Positions 16,505 to 25,337 of a stretch of 42,808 nucleotides of DNA are shown here, piece by piece. Position 1 is the first letter of the stretch. The number at the start of each line of letters is the position of its first letter. The notes under the pieces are model-generated. The model saw only the letters and a list, made by a program, of their open reading frames with translations, did no database searches and was not told where the DNA came from. The stretch lies in NCBI GenBank assembly GCA_028685295.1, contig JAQUEL010000006.1:1-42808 (forward strand), given 5' to 3'. The stretch is from a bacterium. GTDB lineage: Bacteria; UBP13; UBA5359. A program made the position numbers and the translations under genes.

Positions 16505-18091
16505 TTATTTATTAAGAAATTCTCTTATTGCCAATCCGACTGCTATGGCAAACACCGGTGCGGCTTCATCAATATATTTCTTATCAAAGGCAGAGGTATC
16601 AATCATAGAAAACGGATTGGCAATCTCCGCTGGTATACCCAGTTCGACTTCCAGAAAATTATCTATGTTCTTTAACCTGGAAACGCCCCCGCTTATAATT
16701 ATACGATCGATATTACCTGAATCCTTTATCCTGCTACGAAAATAATCAAGAGAACGCCTTATCTCATTAACAATCTCCTGCAACGATGGACGTATAGCCT
16801 CCATCAGCTTTTCCTGTTCGCATTCAGAGGCATTATCCACAGTTTCCGCAAGCTTATCCTTAACTACCGATAATGATGCATCAGACGAAGACCGGTCTCT
16901 CTCCGCTTCCTGTACAGCTTCAGCCTTATTATCGACATCGGTATCGGCGGATGTTGCAGTATCCGCAGATTTTTCAGTACCGAGATCCAACGATTCGATA
17001 CCGTATAATGCCTCCAGGGATAACCCCTGATACTCGCTATCCGATTGTTTATCTTGCGAAGGAGCAAGCTCTTCTGCAATAGGTGCCTCATCATTTGATT
17101 CGATATTCTGAGTAAGAAAGCTTGTCAGATCAAGCATCTTATTCGAGGCATCAGGCGCTTCGGCGTTTGATGCCTCGCCGGTAGCATTAGAAGATTTATC
17201 ACCACCTGTATCTGTACCGCTATCCACATTATTAAGTACTCGATTGTAATCATCGACAGTTTCTGTAAGCGGCTCAACACTTGATAAGGTTTCCCCTATT
17301 TCATCAGCCTCAATAACGACATCCTGCTTCGGTATGATGGTTTGCATCAACTTTATCTGCTCTGCCTCGTCAGCACTCACCAGCAGAAAATTACTTATCG
17401 CCTGTGTTATATTCTTGCCGCCTGTGGGTATGCCGCGATTGAAACCTATATTTCCATCTTTAATTATGGTTATATCGGTCAGAGATGCACCGATATTGAC
17501 AAGCATAATATTTACAGGAGTTTCGTTATCACTATGCTTATATACATCGATAAGAGCTCTGGAGAGAGCCAAAGGCTCGATATCAATAGCTACAAGGTCC
17601 AGCCGAGCTCTATTCAGAGCCGCTATATGATTGTTGACCATCTCTTTTTTAGCGGCGACAAGAAGAACTTCCATCTGAGTAGCTTCAAGGTCCTCCGTAG
17701 GCAAGGATTTAAAATCCAGAACCACTTCTTTGGCGGGAAAAGGTATATATCGCTCAACTTCCCATTTCATGGCTTCAGCTAACTCAGCATCGCCCATATG
17801 CGGCACTTCTATAAGACGAGTGATCAGTGCCTGGCCGGCCAAAGAGGAAACGGCGGAAGATCTACTGAAGCCTTCCCTGGATATAAGCCGTATCAATGCC
17901 TCTCCAATAGACTGAGAATCCGTAATAATACTGGCCTCGATAGCTTCTGCCGGAGTATTTTCAACACCTATATTGACAAGGCGAAGACCATTCTTGGTAG
18001 TTTCTATCTCCACCATTTTTATAGAGTCTGTTCCGATGTCGACCCCGGTATATCGGTTTTGATGGCCGAGAATTTTGCTGAAGAAACTCAT
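16505..18091 (-). CDS. pilM: Type IV pilus actin-like ATPase PilM with acidic insertion
   Basis: PilM is a cytoplasmic FtsA-like ATPase that binds the PilN tail. The N-terminal half matches well: YTGVDIGTDSIKMVEIE (phosphate 1), EVPHMGDAELAEAMKWEVERYIPFP and VNIGASLTDITIIKDG (phosphate 2). The C-terminal part has EIRRSLDYFRSR and the adenosine motif IIISGGVSRLKNID. At 528 residues it is much longer than the usual 350 or so. The excess is residues about 256-428, rich in Asp, Glu, Ser, Thr and Ala, probably disordered, placed between the LVSADEAEQIK helix and EIRRSL. Codon use there looks like its flanks, so it is not an evident foreign insertion. Confidence 0.92.
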   Translation of the reverse strand: MSFFSKILGHQNRYTGVDIGTDSIKMVEIETTKNGLRLVNIGVENTPAEAIEASIITDSQSIGEALIRLISREGFSRSSAVSSLAGQALITRLIEVPHMGDAELAEAMKWEVERYIPFPAKEVVLDFKSLPTEDLEATQMEVLLVAAKKEMVNNHIAALNRARLDLVAIDIEPLALSRALIDVYKHSDNETPVNIMLVNIGASLTDITIIKDGNIGFNRGIPTGGKNITQAISNFLLVSADEAEQIKLMQTIIPKQDVVIEADEIGETLSSVEPLTETVDDYNRVLNNVDSGTDTGGDKSSNATGEASNAEAPDASNKMLDLTSFLTQNIESNDEAPIAEELAPSQDKQSDSEYQGLSLEALYGIESLDLGTEKSADTATSADTDVDNKAEAVQEAERDRSSSDASLSVVKDKLAETVDNASECEQEKLMEAIRPSLQEIVNEIRRSLDYFRSRIKDSGNIDRIIISGGVSRLKNIDNFLEVELGIPAEIANPFSMIDTSAFDKKYIDEAAPVFAIAVGLAIREFLNK

Positions 18092-18169
18092 TTACATCCC
18101 CAAATGTATTTAATCAGTATTATATTCAACGTATATACGCCCTTCTCCTTCTAACAAGCATCTTTTGCT

Positions 18170-18847
18170 TTATTTAATCATCGGCCTGGCTTTAGATGTC
18201 AGATGCAAACGATGCTCTGTTCCATCACCGTTATCTATCTTTATAGCCGTTATATCTATAGTTACAATGCCGTTTTTGCTGCAATTAAACTTTGTTTCCG
18301 TTTTAATATTGCCGACAACGGCATTTTGTCCCGATACAGTGGCAGACCCCTTGGAGTATACCTCTTTATAGAGGCGCGGGTTGGTATTGCGATCCTTGGT
18401 ATAATAATGGATTTTGTCGCCATTATTTTTATTAAGCGGATTGATCGGACAGTCTTCATCCAGAACATTCTCTGCATTGCCGTTTATATCAGTCTTTGAC
18501 GGCAACCATATCCAGAGATCGTAAACATCGCCGTCTATCACTATATTCCCTAAATCATCAATCGCATAAACATACATAGCTTCTCTTACATCTTTAAGTA
18601 TGGTCTCCATGGCGATGGCGGCATTCTGCCGTATATCGACACGCGCATCGCCTTTATGAAAATAGTCGAAGCCCACCAGCATAGGACCAATGATAAACCC
18701 CAGCAGGATAACCAGAACAGCTATAGCTATAGTTACCTCTATCAGAGTAAAGCCCTGTCTCTTTTCTGTACATACCGTTTTGTCAGGCATAAAAGCGCTG
18801 CTAGGTAGAGACACGACGGATGATAATTTAAAAAATTTAAAGATCAT
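18170..18847 (-). CDS. Type IV prepilin-like protein (minor pseudopilin)
   Basis: The processing site is KRQG-FTLIEVTIAIAVLVILL, with Gly32 at -1 and Glu37 at +5, so prepilin peptidase should cut after residue 32. The hydrophobic helix is followed by FHKGDARVDIRQNAAIAMETIL and a C-terminal beta-rich region of unknown fold. The 32-residue leader is long for a prepilin. A start at Met20 would shorten it but has no ribosome-binding site. It follows another prepilin by 7 bases and precedes pilM. It is probably a minor pilin of the priming complex. Confidence 0.85.
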   Translation of the reverse strand: MIFKFFKLSSVVSLPSSAFMPDKTVCTEKRQGFTLIEVTIAIAVLVILLGFIIGPMLVGFDYFHKGDARVDIRQNAAIAMETILKDVREAMYVYAIDDLGNIVIDGDVYDLWIWLPSKTDINGNAENVLDEDCPINPLNKNNGDKIHYYTKDRNTNPRLYKEVYSKGSATVSGQNAVVGNIKTETKFNCSKNGIVTIDITAIKIDNGDGTEHRLHLTSKARPMIK

Positions 18848-18854
18848 TTCATTG

Positions 18855-19658
18855 CTACCTGCCTATCAACGCTTGCCTGGAAATACTTTTCTTTCTATTT
18901 CGTTCCGTCCAGGAAATCTTAACCGTTGCCAATTTCATAGGCCTTGCGCTCATAGATGAAAGAAGGTAAGGCTTTCCGCTCTTCTCACCCTTCTCCACGT
19001 ATTCTACATAGACCAACCCTGTTCCATCTTCAAGCCCCTCTCTCTTTCCGGTTCCAGGATCGAAAGAATAACTGATTTTATCCTTCCATATCCTGACAAA
19101 ATAGCCTACTCTTATCATATCAGCAGCATCAGGAGCGGTTGCAAAATGTATGGTATAATCAACGACATTATCATTGGGGTCGGTATCAATCATTGAGACC
19201 TGATAATCTTTTCCCGAGCCCTCCTCCAGCGGCAAATATTCACCATTGCTATCTCTCTTTTCAACAGAGCCCAAGCCCGGACCTAATTCAAAGTGATCAG
19301 GGCATCCATTTATTGAAAAATCCTGATGCCCATCTCCGGGCGCTTCCATAACCGGCAGTTTATCATATCCCAATAATTGCAACTCTTCCAGCTGATAAGC
19401 GGCCAAAGAATCGGCCAAAGCCATAGAGTTAGTGCGCTCAATAGTGACAAAGCCCTCCGGGAATATCTTGACTACCGCCAATATGCCTATCAATAGAACC
19501 GCCATGGCAACCAGGATTTCCAGAAGGGATAACCCCGAATGGTTACCGATTGCAGGCAAAGCCCTTCTCCATAACAGCCTTGCCTCTGTCATTGAAAAAA
19601 GGCCTGAAACCTTTATATCTTTATACTCTTGTGTCTTTGCATCTCTCTTCATACTCAT
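18855..19658 (-). CDS. Type IV prepilin-like protein (PilV-like minor pilin)
   Basis: The prepilin signature is NHSG-LSLLEILVAMAVLLIGILAVVKIFPEG, with Glu at +5 after the predicted cut. MAVLLIGILAV is typical of PilV/GspI minor pilins. The open frame runs up to 19847, but that would overlap the previous prepilin by 185 bases. I place the start at ATG 19658, 4 bases after that gene's stop, which gives 267 residues with a 41-residue leader. ATG 19592 would give a more usual 19-residue leader. The mature part has Asp/Gly-rich turns (DTDPNDNVVDYTIHFATAPD). Confidence 0.8.
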   Translation of the reverse strand: MSMKRDAKTQEYKDIKVSGLFSMTEARLLWRRALPAIGNHSGLSLLEILVAMAVLLIGILAVVKIFPEGFVTIERTNSMALADSLAAYQLEELQLLGYDKLPVMEAPGDGHQDFSINGCPDHFELGPGLGSVEKRDSNGEYLPLEEGSGKDYQVSMIDTDPNDNVVDYTIHFATAPDAADMIRVGYFVRIWKDKISYSFDPGTGKREGLEDGTGLVYVEYVEKGEKSGKPYLLSSMSARPMKLATVKISWTERNRKKSISRQALIGR

Positions 19659-19662
19659 GCGA

Positions 19663-20370
19663 TCACCATCCGGCAGCGGCCGTAGGAGCACCGGATGTAT
19701 TATTACTATATTTCTCACCATGGCCATCACGATAAAGGACAAAATATGCGTTCCCGTGCTCTCCTCCGGCACTCTTGGTAATATCCGGCCCGTAATTCCC
19801 GCAAAACGGTAAAGGAGGATGAATACCGGATACGGCAACGTCGTCATAACTCGAAAGCGCTATTTTGCCATTCGGATTATCCTGATTTTCGAATTGCGTC
19901 GGATCGGCAGACAGCAGTACCCCGCTGCTGTTGCGACGGCTGCCGCTGGGCGCATAATTGTAACTTATTTTATCCCAGTGATCCTTGCTGCCCATAAAGC
20001 TCGGGTCCGGCAGCAACATGTCCCTGGTATCGTTCGGGCATTTGAACATCGCATAGCTCTCAATGTATCTACTCTTCTTAAGGGTGCCGGCCCAACTATT
20101 ATCGCCCTCCACCCTATCCGGAATTTTCTGATTGTGGTCAAGCGCGTACATTTTGATAGCGGAAGAGATGCTCTTGATATTGCTTATACAGGCAGATTGT
20201 TTTGCCTTTTCACGAGCAGAGTTGAAGACAGGGTATAACATAGCGCTTAACAAAGCTGCTATGGCCATCACCACCAACAGCTCCACTACCGTAAAGCCAC
20301 TGGGACCTCTTCTCTCAATAGATGTCGAATATAATTTTTTAAGCAATACCGTTATCCATCCCCAATTCAT
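19663..20370 (-). CDS. Prepilin with C-terminal H-X9-DG motif (DUF1559-like)
   Basis: The processing site is GPSG-FTVVELLVVMAIAALLSAMLYPVF, with Gly25 at -1 and Glu30 at +5. The next region, SACISNIKSISSAIKMYALDHNQKIP, is typical of pilin-like proteins from Planctomycetes, Armatimonadota and candidate phyla. The C-terminus has His205, nine residues, then Asp215-Gly216, an exact H-X9-DG motif. Two further cysteines (Cys111 and Cys190) could form a disulfide. No separate PilA-like major pilin is in the operon, so this is the best candidate for the main fibre subunit, though it could also be a pseudopilin. It starts one base after the prepilin peptidase gene. Confidence 0.88.
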   Translation of the reverse strand: MNWGWITVLLKKLYSTSIERRGPSGFTVVELLVVMAIAALLSAMLYPVFNSAREKAKQSACISNIKSISSAIKMYALDHNQKIPDRVEGDNSWAGTLKKSRYIESYAMFKCPNDTRDMLLPDPSFMGSKDHWDKISYNYAPSGSRRNSSGVLLSADPTQFENQDNPNGKIALSSYDDVAVSGIHPPLPFCGNYGPDITKSAGGEHGNAYFVLYRDGHGEKYSNNTSGAPTAAAGW

Positions 20371-21183
20371 CTAGAAATAAAAATTCAAATACCATGCCAG
20401 TATATGCGTGCCAACAAATGCTGCCGTTACAGCGCCAATAACCATATAAGGGCCAAAAGGGATATACTCTCTTCTAGTTTTTAATTTCGACACCAGCAGA
20501 ATTATTCCTCCTGCAGCACCGAGCACAAAAGCCAAAACAAAAGAGAGCAAGGCCAACTTCCAGCCTAGAAAAGCTCCAACAGCACCGGCAAGCTTGATAT
20601 CTCCGCCACCCAGGGCTTCGGCCTTAAATAGTGCGGAAGCGCCTGCGGCAATGATCCAAAAAAGAGCAAAGCAAACTACTGCACCAAAAATGGAACCGGG
20701 CACGGAAAGACCATTTGTAAACAACGGCAGATCAACTGTAGGCCTGGCGTATCCGGCAGAGAGCAAAGCCACATCGAGGAGGATGCCGACAGCCATGCCG
20801 CCTAATGATACCTGATCGGGTATTATTTGATGATCGATATCCGTAAAGAACGCGATTATCAGCAAAGAGAAGAATATGACGCACCCCAAGAATTCAAAAG
20901 TCAAGCCCTGTGACCGGTATAACGTTACAAAGGCTATTCCTGTCAAAATTTCCACCAGCGCGTAACGCGGCGATATCGATGATTTGCAATAACGGCACCT
21001 TCCATTGCAGGCTAAATAGCTTAACACCGGAACCAGATCAACAGGCGTTAGAAGAGTACCGCAATTTGTGCAAGCCGACCGTGGCTTGATCACTGACCTA
21101 TCAAGCGGCCAGCGATATATACAAACGTTGAGGAAACTCCCAATAAACAGACCTAGAATAAATATTACAAACGGTATGGCCAA
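20371..21183 (-). CDS. pilD: Prepilin peptidase / N-methyltransferase
   Basis: This polytopic aspartic protease cleaves prepilin leaders and methylates the new N-terminus. The N-terminal part has LFIGSFLNVCIYRWP and a zinc-binding pair of CxxC motifs (CTNCG and CRYCK) associated with the methyltransferase half. The two catalytic aspartates lie in FFTDIDHQIIPD and LGGGDIKLAGAVGAFLGW. The length of 270 is typical. It lies directly between pilC and the three prepilins it should process. Confidence 0.96.
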   Translation of the reverse strand: MAIPFVIFILGLFIGSFLNVCIYRWPLDRSVIKPRSACTNCGTLLTPVDLVPVLSYLACNGRCRYCKSSISPRYALVEILTGIAFVTLYRSQGLTFEFLGCVIFFSLLIIAFFTDIDHQIIPDQVSLGGMAVGILLDVALLSAGYARPTVDLPLFTNGLSVPGSIFGAVVCFALFWIIAAGASALFKAEALGGGDIKLAGAVGAFLGWKLALLSFVLAFVLGAAGGIILLVSKLKTRREYIPFGPYMVIGAVTAAFVGTHILAWYLNFYF

Positions 21184-21199
21184 AGATCACTCACCCATC

Positions 21200-22444
21200 C
21201 TATCCGCCACCATCGCCGCCTCCGCTCAGACCGCTGATTAGAGAGACCATGGGCATCATCATAGCGATAACGATAAAGCCCACGACGGATCCCAAAAAAA
21301 CAATCATCAGTGGTTCTAATGCAGCCGTCAGTCCTTCAACTGCCACACTGACCTCATCATCATAAAAATCCGCAATTTTGGCTAATAATTCATCTAATGC
21401 ACCGGTCTCTTCACCAACGATGATCATCTGGACCACCATTGGAGGAAAAAGCTTACTCTCTGCTAATGGAGTAGCAATGCTCTCTCCTTCCCTGATGCTG
21501 ATGCGGGCATCAGTAACAGCTTTGGAAATAATCTCGTTACCCAGCGTTCCGGCTACTGTTTCCATCGCCTGCAATATAGGAACGCCGCTGACCAGCAAGG
21601 TGTTCAAGGTTCGACTGAACCTTGCCATGGCTACCTTCTGATTTAATGGACCGAATACAGGAAACTTCAGGCGTACCCAATCCCATTGCCTGCGTCCGGA
21701 AGCAGTGCTTGTATACTGCTTGAATGCGAAAAAGCCCCCCCCGCCAAGAATGGGAAGAGCATACCAGTACTTCTTCGAGAAGTCTCCCAACTGCATAAGC
21801 ATCATCGTCATTGCCGGCATCTGGATCTCCATATCCTTAAACATTTCCATAAACTTGGGCACAATGAAGGTTATAAGGAAGAATACGATTATAACCGCCA
21901 CGCTCATGACCAATGCCGGATATGTCATGGCCCCTTTTATCTTCCGCCGCAACTCCAGATCCTTCTCAAGAAAGCCTGCCAGCCTGTCCAGAGTAGTATC
22001 CAACACACCACCGACTTCTCCGGCGCGTATCAAGCCCACGAAAAGTCCGGAGAACACCTTGGGATACTTGGCCAAAGAAGCCGATAAAGTAGAGCCGCCC
22101 TCAATCTCTTGCTGCACGCTGGATAATATCTGTTTCAAGCCGGCATTGCTGGTTTGTTCCTGAAGTATATTCAAACAGCGCACCAGAGATACACCGGCAT
22201 TTATCATGGTGGAAAACTGGCGACAGAACAACACCAAATCCTTCAAGCCTACCTTGCGTTTCCCGGGCAGCTTGATATTGATGTTCATCTTCATGCCTTT
22301 TTCGCCGCTTCCCTTGCTTATGGATGTTACATAATAGCCCATCTCCATAAGACGGCTGGCAACTGTCCTATCATCTGCAGCATCTATTGTGCCGCTTATT
22401 ACCTGTCCTGTGGCATCCTTGGCGACATAAGTATAGGCCGGCAT
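21200..22444 (-). CDS. pilC: Type IV pilus inner-membrane platform protein
   Basis: This 414-residue protein forms the platform on which PilB and PilT act. The N-terminal cytoplasmic segment starts MPAYTYVAKDATGQVISGT. Two GspF domains follow, each with the family pattern: LFCRQFSTMINAGVSLVRCL near residue 75 and MARFSRTLNTLLVSGVPILQAM near 275. Three membrane helices are visible, the last near LMIVFLGSVVGFIVIAMMMPM. The C-terminus is a Gly-rich SGGGDGGG tail. GGAGGT with a 6-base spacer precedes the ATG. Confidence 0.96.
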   Translation of the reverse strand: MPAYTYVAKDATGQVISGTIDAADDRTVASRLMEMGYYVTSISKGSGEKGMKMNINIKLPGKRKVGLKDLVLFCRQFSTMINAGVSLVRCLNILQEQTSNAGLKQILSSVQQEIEGGSTLSASLAKYPKVFSGLFVGLIRAGEVGGVLDTTLDRLAGFLEKDLELRRKIKGAMTYPALVMSVAVIIVFFLITFIVPKFMEMFKDMEIQMPAMTMMLMQLGDFSKKYWYALPILGGGGFFAFKQYTSTASGRRQWDWVRLKFPVFGPLNQKVAMARFSRTLNTLLVSGVPILQAMETVAGTLGNEIISKAVTDARISIREGESIATPLAESKLFPPMVVQMIIVGEETGALDELLAKIADFYDDEVSVAVEGLTAALEPLMIVFLGSVVGFIVIAMMMPMVSLISGLSGGGDGGG

Positions 22445-22448
22445 TCAG

Positions 22449-23552
22449 CTACCTCCTCTGCTTCGCATATTCCTGCCCTTTTTCTGCAATCATCCTTTGC
22501 AAATCAGCAGGATTCATGGCTCTACTGACAGCATCTTCATAACCGATGAGCCCGCATAGATAAAGATCCTTCAATGCTTGATCCATTGTCTGCATACCGA
22601 ATTGTGCGCTGGTCTGTATAATTGAATACATCTGATGTGCTTTAGCCTCTCTGATAAGATTTCTAATTGCAGGCGTAGCTATCATAACTTCAACAGCGGC
22701 CACCCGGCCCGGTTGCCCGGCTCTGGGAATAAGCTGCTGCGCTATAACGGCTTCCAGGTTATTGGATAGTTGCGTCCTTATCTGCTCCTGCTGATGTGGC
22801 GGGAAAACATCTATCATTCTGTCAACAGCTTGAACCGCATTATTGGTATGAAGGGTCGCCAGCACCAGGTGCCCGGTTTCTGCAATAGTAATGGCGGCGG
22901 AGATCGTTTCAAGGTCTCGCATCTCACCCACCAGGATCACATCGGGATCTTCACGCAGAGCCGCTCGCAGTGCATTAGCAAAGGATAAGGTATCCATTCC
23001 CAGTTCTCGCTGATTTATGATGCTTTTGCCGTGGCCGTGCAGATACTCCAGTGGATCTTCTATAGTTATAATATGAGCATTGCGTTCATTATTGACCTGG
23101 TTGATCATGGCCGCAAGTGTCGTAGATTTACCTGAGCCTGTAGGTCCGGTTACCAGAATAAGTCCGCGAGGCCGCCTGGTAAGCTCAACCAGAATCTTGG
23201 GCAGCCCCAATTCAGCAAGCGTAGGTATTTTGGCGGGAATAAGCCTAAAAGCGGCTGCCATAGCCCCCTTGTCACGATAGACGTTTACTCTGAATCGCGC
23301 ACGATCACGTAAAGCATAAGAGAAATCCAGTTCCATATTCGTTTCAAAACGCTTAACCTGCTCATCGGTAAGGATATCATAAAGCATGCGCTGGACATCG
23401 TCCGCCGTCATCTCTTCAAATTCCAGAGGCATAAGCATTCCGTCAAGACGCAAAATCGGAGGGATACCTGTCATGAGATGAAGATCGGAAGCACCCTTTT
23501 CATAAACGATCATCAACACCGCATCCAGCGTTAACTGATCTATCTTACGCAT
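22449..23552 (-). CDS. pilT: Type IV pilus retraction ATPase
   Basis: This hexameric secretion ATPase powers pilus retraction. The Walker A is VTGPTGSGKSTT (about 135-145). The Asp box is HIITIEDPLEYL, Walker B is EDPDVILVGEMRD and the His box is GHLVLATLHTNNA. The C-terminal IAQQLIPR is typical. The length of 367 and the short N-terminal domain (ASDLHLMTG) separate it from the extension ATPase PilB next door. It lies 9 bases after pilB and 4 before pilC, so the pilus should be retractile. Confidence 0.97.
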   Translation of the reverse strand: MRKIDQLTLDAVLMIVYEKGASDLHLMTGIPPILRLDGMLMPLEFEEMTADDVQRMLYDILTDEQVKRFETNMELDFSYALRDRARFRVNVYRDKGAMAAAFRLIPAKIPTLAELGLPKILVELTRRPRGLILVTGPTGSGKSTTLAAMINQVNNERNAHIITIEDPLEYLHGHGKSIINQRELGMDTLSFANALRAALREDPDVILVGEMRDLETISAAITIAETGHLVLATLHTNNAVQAVDRMIDVFPPHQQEQIRTQLSNNLEAVIAQQLIPRAGQPGRVAAVEVMIATPAIRNLIREAKAHQMYSIIQTSAQFGMQTMDQALKDLYLCGLIGYEDAVSRAMNPADLQRMIAEKGQEYAKQRR

Positions 23553-23561
23553 AAAACATCA

Positions 23562-25274
23562 CTACCCAATAAATACTACTCGCATAATTTCATCAAAGGT
23601 CGTCATGCCCTGCATAACCTTCTGCAATCCATCATCCTGAAGCGTTGTCATACCGCCTCTCATAGAGGCCGCCTTTATCTCATGGGCCGGGGCCCTGCGC
23701 AAGGTCAGGTTGGACATCTCTTCCGTCATGGGCATCATCTCATATATGCCTACTCTGCCTTTGTATCCGGTACGCCGGCAAAGCTCACATCCGTCTCCCC
23801 GGAAAAGCTCCATCTCTTCCTCCCCCTCTTCCACGCCTAAACGCTTTAATGCACCTACAGGCGGCTTGTAAGCTGTTTTGCACTCGGGACAGATCACTCT
23901 GGCCAGTCGCTGTGCCAGAACTCCTATCACGGATGAGGCTACGAGGAAAGGCTCTACCCCCATATCTATCAGCCTTGATATCGTAGTAGGAGCATCATTA
24001 GTATGCAAGGTACTAAGCACAAGGTGACCGGTAAGAGCAGCATGAACCGCTATCTCAGCGGTATCCAGATCACGAATCTCACCGACCATTATTATATCGG
24101 GGTCCTGCCGTAAAAAACTTTTCAAGGCGTTGGCAAAGGTCAAGCCGGCTTTATAGTTTACCTGGACCTGATTGATGCCTTGAAGCTGGTATTCAACAGG
24201 ATCCTCGATCGTTATGATATTTTTCTCAGGAGAATTGAGCTTCTGTAAAATTGAATAAAGAGTCGTCGTTTTGCCGCTACCTGTAGGGCCGGTTACCAGA
24301 ATCATGCCGTTGGGCTTGGTTATCATATCCTCAAGCAAGGCTTGTGTTTCCGTCAGAAAGCCCAGCTTATTCAAACCGATCAGAACACTGCTCTTGTCCA
24401 GAATACGCATAACTATCTTCTCACCGTATATAGTCGGCAAAGAGGATACACGAAGGTCTATATCCTTATCTGTCGTTTTAACGTGTATACGGCCGTCCTG
24501 CGGTATTCTGCGTTCAGCAATATTGAGATCAGCCATAATCTTTATTCTGGAAGAGAGCGCCGGATGAATATATTTGGGCATAGACATAACATCATGAAGA
24601 ACACCATCAACACGGTAACGAACCCTTAAAGCATTCTTCTCAGGCTCAACATGAATATCACTGGCCCTATCCTCGATGGCACGCATAATCAAGGTGTTGA
24701 CGACCCTGATTATGGGAGCCTCTTCAACCATCTCTTTTAATCTGTCTACCGAAAGAGAGAGGTCCGATTCAGTCTGAGTTACATCCAGATCTTGCTCTAC
24801 CCCTCCACCCATATCAGCCAGGGCATCTTTAACGGTATCCTCAACTTTATAGCCGCGGCTGAAAACATCCATTATGTCATCTTCGCTGGCTATTACAGGT
24901 TCGACTTCATAACCGGTTATCAACCTGACATCATCGATCGCAAAGATGTTCAGAGGATCAACCATGGCTACAGTCAGCTTGTTGCCGCGCCGGTTTATGG
25001 GAACAAGCTTATACCGCTGTGCAATATGCAGCGGCACAAGCTTAATCACACTGGGATCAACAGGATAATCTCCCATATCCACATATTCAACACCCAGTTG
25101 CTTGCCCATTGCTTCAAAAACGTTCTTCTCAGTAGCCATTCCCATATCTACCAGAACGCGACCGATAGGCTCGCCTGTTTTCTGTTTAACGGAGATGGCC
25201 TGCTGCAATTGCTTATCTGTTATAACACCGGTCTCAACCAGTATTTCTCCCAGCAGTTTTCTCTTGTTGGCCAT
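23562..25274 (-). CDS. pilB: Type IV pilus extension ATPase
   Basis: This motor ATPase polymerises pilin. An N-terminal MshEN/GspE-N domain (residues about 1-145, LGEILVETGVITDKQLQQAI) comes first. The core has ASDIHVEP, Walker A GPTGSGKTT (329-337), the Asp box IITIEDPVEYQL, Walker B DPDIIMVGEIRD and the His box GHLVLSTLHTNDA. A zinc-binding four-cysteine module (CPEC and CELC) is near the C-terminus. MshEN domains in some relatives bind cyclic di-GMP, which makes that a possible control here. GGAGG lies 12 bases before the ATG, slightly far. Confidence 0.97.
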   Translation of the reverse strand: MANKRKLLGEILVETGVITDKQLQQAISVKQKTGEPIGRVLVDMGMATEKNVFEAMGKQLGVEYVDMGDYPVDPSVIKLVPLHIAQRYKLVPINRRGNKLTVAMVDPLNIFAIDDVRLITGYEVEPVIASEDDIMDVFSRGYKVEDTVKDALADMGGGVEQDLDVTQTESDLSLSVDRLKEMVEEAPIIRVVNTLIMRAIEDRASDIHVEPEKNALRVRYRVDGVLHDVMSMPKYIHPALSSRIKIMADLNIAERRIPQDGRIHVKTTDKDIDLRVSSLPTIYGEKIVMRILDKSSVLIGLNKLGFLTETQALLEDMITKPNGMILVTGPTGSGKTTTLYSILQKLNSPEKNIITIEDPVEYQLQGINQVQVNYKAGLTFANALKSFLRQDPDIIMVGEIRDLDTAEIAVHAALTGHLVLSTLHTNDAPTTISRLIDMGVEPFLVASSVIGVLAQRLARVICPECKTAYKPPVGALKRLGVEEGEEEMELFRGDGCELCRRTGYKGRVGIYEMMPMTEEMSNLTLRRAPAHEIKAASMRGGMTTLQDDGLQKVMQGMTTFDEIMRVVFIG

Positions 25275-25337
25275 AATATCTTATATCCTCCATCTACCCC
25301 TAAGTCGGTTGCAGTCCACACCCCACCTGAAGAAAAG

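Noticed and set aside
19594-19614. Short stem followed by a T-run inside the PilV-like prepilin gene (AAAGG ... CCTTTTTT on the minus strand)
   Set aside because: The stem is only 5 bp and lies within the N-terminal coding region, so termination there is unlikely. I treat it as chance.
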